Source of the DNA: Chloracidobacterium sp. UBA7659
Lineage (GTDB): Bacteria; Acidobacteriota; Blastocatellia; Pyrinomonadales; Pyrinomonadaceae
DNA: 16,349 nucleotides
Assembly (NCBI GenBank): GCA_002483395.1
Contig: DLHV01000178.1
Coordinates: 209 to 16,557, forward strand
Direction: 5' to 3'
A program made the translations under genes and the position numbers. The notes under the pieces were generated by a model. That model ran no database searches. It worked only from the letters and a program-made list of their open reading frames with translations, and was not told the origin of the DNA. This document shows positions 13,579 to 16,349 of the stretch, in pieces. How positions within the stretch are numbered: the stretch's first letter is position 1; each line of letters opens with the position of its first letter.

Positions 13579-16349
13579 ATGAGAAAATCCGCGGAGTCAC
13601 TAATAGCTTTAAATCACAGAAAGTTTTTGCTGCTTGGCGTTGTGCTGAGTTTGATAGGCTTCGGTGTTATCACCTGGCAAGCCAGCGCGAAGAACAACAC
13701 GCCTGAAAGTTTGCTTGGCACGAAGCAAGGACAAAAAGAATTAAAAAGCACCTATGATTTCAGCAAGCCGCAGTTTCCCGCGTCGCAACTGAAAGCAGAA
13801 AATGTCCAGGAGAAGGATCAAAAGGTAATTTCCGGCCGTTCGGATAAGAATGATACGTCGATCCCGATCCGCGACATGACTCCCGATCCTTATGTAGGAA
13901 AGGAGATGAACCGCGTGGCGAACAGGAATCCAAAAATTCCCCACACTCATACAGACGTCCCCGATGAGGCTATTCAAGACAAAACAGCTTCTCTTATCGC
14001 GCTTTTGGCTCCGGCCATACCAAGCCCGATATTAAACTTTGACGGCATCCCGTTCCCCGGTGTCGGTTGCAACTGCGCTCCGCCCGACACGGTTGGCGAA
14101 GTGGGCCAAACCCAATATGTTCAGATGGTCAACGAAGGCGTCCAGGTTTTTAACAAGGCCACGGGCGCATCTGTGTTTGGGCCTGTCGGCATCACTACTA
14201 TATGGAATGGTTTTGGCGGCGTTTGCGAGAACAATGGCAGCGGCGACCCCGTAGTGCTCTACGACCAGCTTGCAAATCGATGGGTTATCACCCAGTTCGC
14301 TGGCGTCAGCGTTCCAACAAACGAGTGTATTGCGATATCAACGACGAACGATGCCTCGGGCAGCTACCATCGTTATTCCTTCACTCTCGGTACAAACTTC
14401 TTTGACTATCCGCACCTTTCGGTCTGGCCCGATGCTTATTACATGTCCATGAACGTGTTCAATTCGTCCGGCACGGCATTTCTCGGCCCGCAGCCTTTTG
14501 CGTTCGACCGGGCGAAGATGCTCGCCGGAATGCCGGCTACCTTCGTCAGCACCGGTATTACCGTTGGACCGGCGGAGGACACATATCTCCCGGCCGACCT
14601 TGACGGTTCGGCTCTGCCGCCGGCCAATGCTCCGGCCACTTTCGTGTCGATGCCATTTAGCGGCACCTATAAGGTCCGCCACTTCCATGCTGATTTTGTA
14701 ACTCCGGCGAACACCACCTTCACGCTGTTCGCAAGCCCGGCGGCCGCAGGCTTTACGGAGCTCTGCCCAACCACCCGTACCTGTGTGCCTCAGCCGGCCC
14801 CGCAAACCAGCCTGGACGCCATTGCCGATCGGTTAATGTTCCGCGTGGCCACTCGATTTTTTGGGACTCACGAATCGACCGTGGGTAATTTTACGGTGAA
14901 TGCGAGCGGAGTAGCCGGCATACGCTGGTTTGAGCTGCGCAACGTGACTTCCGGCCCGGTGACGGTCTTTCAGGAGAGCACCTATCAGCCTGACACGACC
15001 TGGCGCTGGATGGGAAGTACGGCAATGGACCAGGACGGCAATATCGCGCTTGGTTTTAGCGCTTCCAGCTCGAGCGTGTTCCCGTCCGTCCGCTATGCGG
15101 GCCGACTGGCGAACGATCCGATAAACACTCTGGGTCAGGGTGAAACCACTATGCATGCCGGTACGGGCAGCCAGTCCGGCACCGGCAGCCGCTGGGGCGA
15201 TTACAGCGCGATGACCATCGATCCGGTCGATGACTGCACTTTTTGGTATACGCAGGAGTACTATCAGACAAGCGGCACGTTCAACTGGCGCACACGCATA
15301 GGCAATTTCAAATTCCCGACATGTAACGGTGTGCCAACGGCCGTTATTTCGAGAGGTGCGGCGGTTGTGACTACCGGCAACGGCATACTTGAGCCGAATG
15401 AATGCAATTCGCTCGATATTCCGCTTACCAATGCCGGAACAGGCCCCGCGACGGCTGTCAGTGCCGTACTTTCGACATCCACACCGGGCGTGACTATCAC
15501 TCAGCCAAATTCCGCGTATGCAAATATGCCGGCCGGCGGCACTCAGCCGAATACTACGCCCTATCAGATTTCTCTGGACAACACCGTTGCTTGCTTCTCA
15601 TCCGTCGATCTGACTCTAACCGTCACGTTCACCGGAGGAAGTTCGCCGGCGGTATTCAATTTTTCACTGCCCGTTGGCCAGGCATCTTCCGGGTCGTATA
15701 GCTTCACATCGACAACCGGCACCATTCCGGCAGGAGGAACCTTCGTTCCGCTGTCTAACGACGATGACTTCGCGGTTAATATTCCACTGCCGTCCGGCTG
15801 GGCATCTACTGTCTTTGGCGTACCCGTTACGTCGTTGAGTGCTTCGACCAACGGTACGCTAACGACAAATGGTGCTTCTGCGACTACGACCACAAACACG
15901 GCGCTTCCTGCAACGACATTCGGCGCAAACCCAACGCTGTTTGCGTATTGGGATGATCTCGATATGGATGTGGCCGATGTTACCGGCGGCGGTATTTTCA
16001 CGAATACCATTGGCAGTGCTCCGAATCGGCAACTCGTGGTCGAATGGAGGGCTCAACATTTTGACGAAACCGTCAACGGCCCGATTACTACTAATTTCGC
16101 GATCGTGCTGACCGAAGGTTCGGATGCGATCCGGTATATCTATAACTCTACCGGAAATGGAGCAAGGCTCAACGGTGCCCAGGCAACAGTGGGTGCACAG
16201 AGGACAAATTCGGGAACGCAGTTCACGCAGTTCTCGTTCAACACGGCAAGTCTGTCGGCCGGGCTTCAACTAGACGGAGTACGACCGGCTGGAATATGCA
16301 CCCCGGGTTCCGGCACCTGCGGAGGCCCGACGCCGACACCTACGCCGAC
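13579..16349 (+). CDS. Large secreted multi-domain surface protein, 3' end outside window
   Basis: From ATG 13579 the frame is open for 923 codons to the window end, without a stop. A signal peptide or anchor is plausible (KFLLLGVVLSLIGFGVITWQASA, about 15-37). A charged pro-region follows to about 150. Residues about 154-580 form a beta-rich block starting DGIPFPGVGCNCAPPDTVGE with repeated strand motifs (QYVQMVNEGVQVFNKATG, DQLANRWVITQF, DYPHLSVWPDAYYMSMN, WRWMGSTAMDQDGNIALGFS), resembling a six- or seven-blade propeller. About 585-700 (GNGILEPNECNSLDIPLTNA ...) is a CARDB/NEW3-like Ig domain. About 703-905 is a further beta domain (NDDDFAVNIPLPSGW ... LFAYWDDLDM ... RQLVVEWRAQHF) of a type common in acidobacterial adhesins. 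The window ends in a Thr-Pro linker (GGPTPTPTPT), so more domains follow. Role unknown: surface adhesion or polymer binding is inference. Confidence 0.85.
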   Translation, partial: MRKSAESLIALNHRKFLLLGVVLSLIGFGVITWQASAKNNTPESLLGTKQGQKELKSTYDFSKPQFPASQLKAENVQEKDQKVISGRSDKNDTSIPIRDMTPDPYVGKEMNRVANRNPKIPHTHTDVPDEAIQDKTASLIALLAPAIPSPILNFDGIPFPGVGCNCAPPDTVGEVGQTQYVQMVNEGVQVFNKATGASVFGPVGITTIWNGFGGVCENNGSGDPVVLYDQLANRWVITQFAGVSVPTNECIAISTTNDASGSYHRYSFTLGTNFFDYPHLSVWPDAYYMSMNVFNSSGTAFLGPQPFAFDRAKMLAGMPATFVSTGITVGPAEDTYLPADLDGSALPPANAPATFVSMPFSGTYKVRHFHADFVTPANTTFTLFASPAAAGFTELCPTTRTCVPQPAPQTSLDAIADRLMFRVATRFFGTHESTVGNFTVNASGVAGIRWFELRNVTSGPVTVFQESTYQPDTTWRWMGSTAMDQDGNIALGFSASSSSVFPSVRYAGRLANDPINTLGQGETTMHAGTGSQSGTGSRWGDYSAMTIDPVDDCTFWYTQEYYQTSGTFNWRTRIGNFKFPTCNGVPTAVISRGAAVVTTGNGILEPNECNSLDIPLTNAGTGPATAVSAVLSTSTPGVTITQPNSAYANMPAGGTQPNTTPYQISLDNTVACFSSVDLTLTVTFTGGSSPAVFNFSLPVGQASSGSYSFTSTTGTIPAGGTFVPLSNDDDFAVNIPLPSGWASTVFGVPVTSLSASTNGTLTTNGASATTTTNTALPATTFGANPTLFAYWDDLDMDVADVTGGGIFTNTIGSAPNRQLVVEWRAQHFDETVNGPITTNFAIVLTEGSDAIRYIYNSTGNGARLNGAQATVGAQRTNSGTQFTQFSFNTASLSAGLQLDGVRPAGICTPGSGTCGGPTPTPTP

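Noticed and set aside
14338..16269. Several minus-strand frames opposite the large surface protein
   Set aside because: The plus-strand frame is open for over 900 codons with a coherent modular protein; the minus frames are fragmented and Arg-rich.

Overview
The window looks like chromosomal DNA of an Acidobacteriota-type bacterium, most likely near the Blastocatellia/Pyrinomonadaceae. This is an inference from gene content: a Hanks-type kinase fused to a PD40/WD40-like sensor, M28 peptidase-FN3 and lamin-tail nuclease proteins, Thr-Pro-linked surface proteins, and several families of short GC-rich dispersed repeats. No rRNA, tRNA, CRISPR array, integrase or transposase is visible.

Left part (1-2660, + strand). 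A repeat-rich stretch with no gene (1-522) contains one copy of a CCCCTCCTAAGA palindrome at the very edge and a cluster of hairpins with two GCTCCTACGGAGC units. It is followed by a small hypothetical gene (523-909). Next comes a decayed toxin-antitoxin locus: a DUF433 antitoxin lacking its N-terminus and carrying a one-base frameshift (923-1455), then the first third of a DUF5615/PIN-like toxin (1454-1570) that stops where another hairpin repeat begins. Two probably co-transcribed genes follow: a single-pass membrane protein (1646-2164) and a secreted stand-alone DsbD-alpha-like domain protein (2186-2659).

Middle (2664-3942). pgeF (minus) and acpS (plus) overlap head-to-head by up to 26 bp. 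The pgeF reading frame carries an in-frame copy of the same palindromic repeat seen at the window edge, adding about 20 residues to an otherwise normal protein.

Right-centre (4101-12616, all minus strand). Two secreted nucleases form one likely operon: a lamin-tail plus NUC-type DNA/RNA endonuclease, followed by an ExeM/NucH-like EEP nuclease. Upstream lies a second likely operon: secreted M28 peptidase with FN3 domain, membrane-spanning Ser/Thr kinase with about 12 PD40 repeats, and a 125-aa Cys-containing protein. Together they suggest extracellular degradation of DNA/RNA and protein, coupled to a one-protein sensory kinase.

Right end. A minus-strand hypothetical exported or membrane protein (12727-13296) is divergent from a very large secreted surface protein (13579 onward) that runs off the window in a Thr-Pro linker.

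The most notable result is the repeat biology: at least three different hairpin repeat families in 3.5 kb, one inserted in-frame in a conserved gene and one abutting a broken toxin gene. Everything here is read by eye; family names rest on recognised motifs, not on searches.
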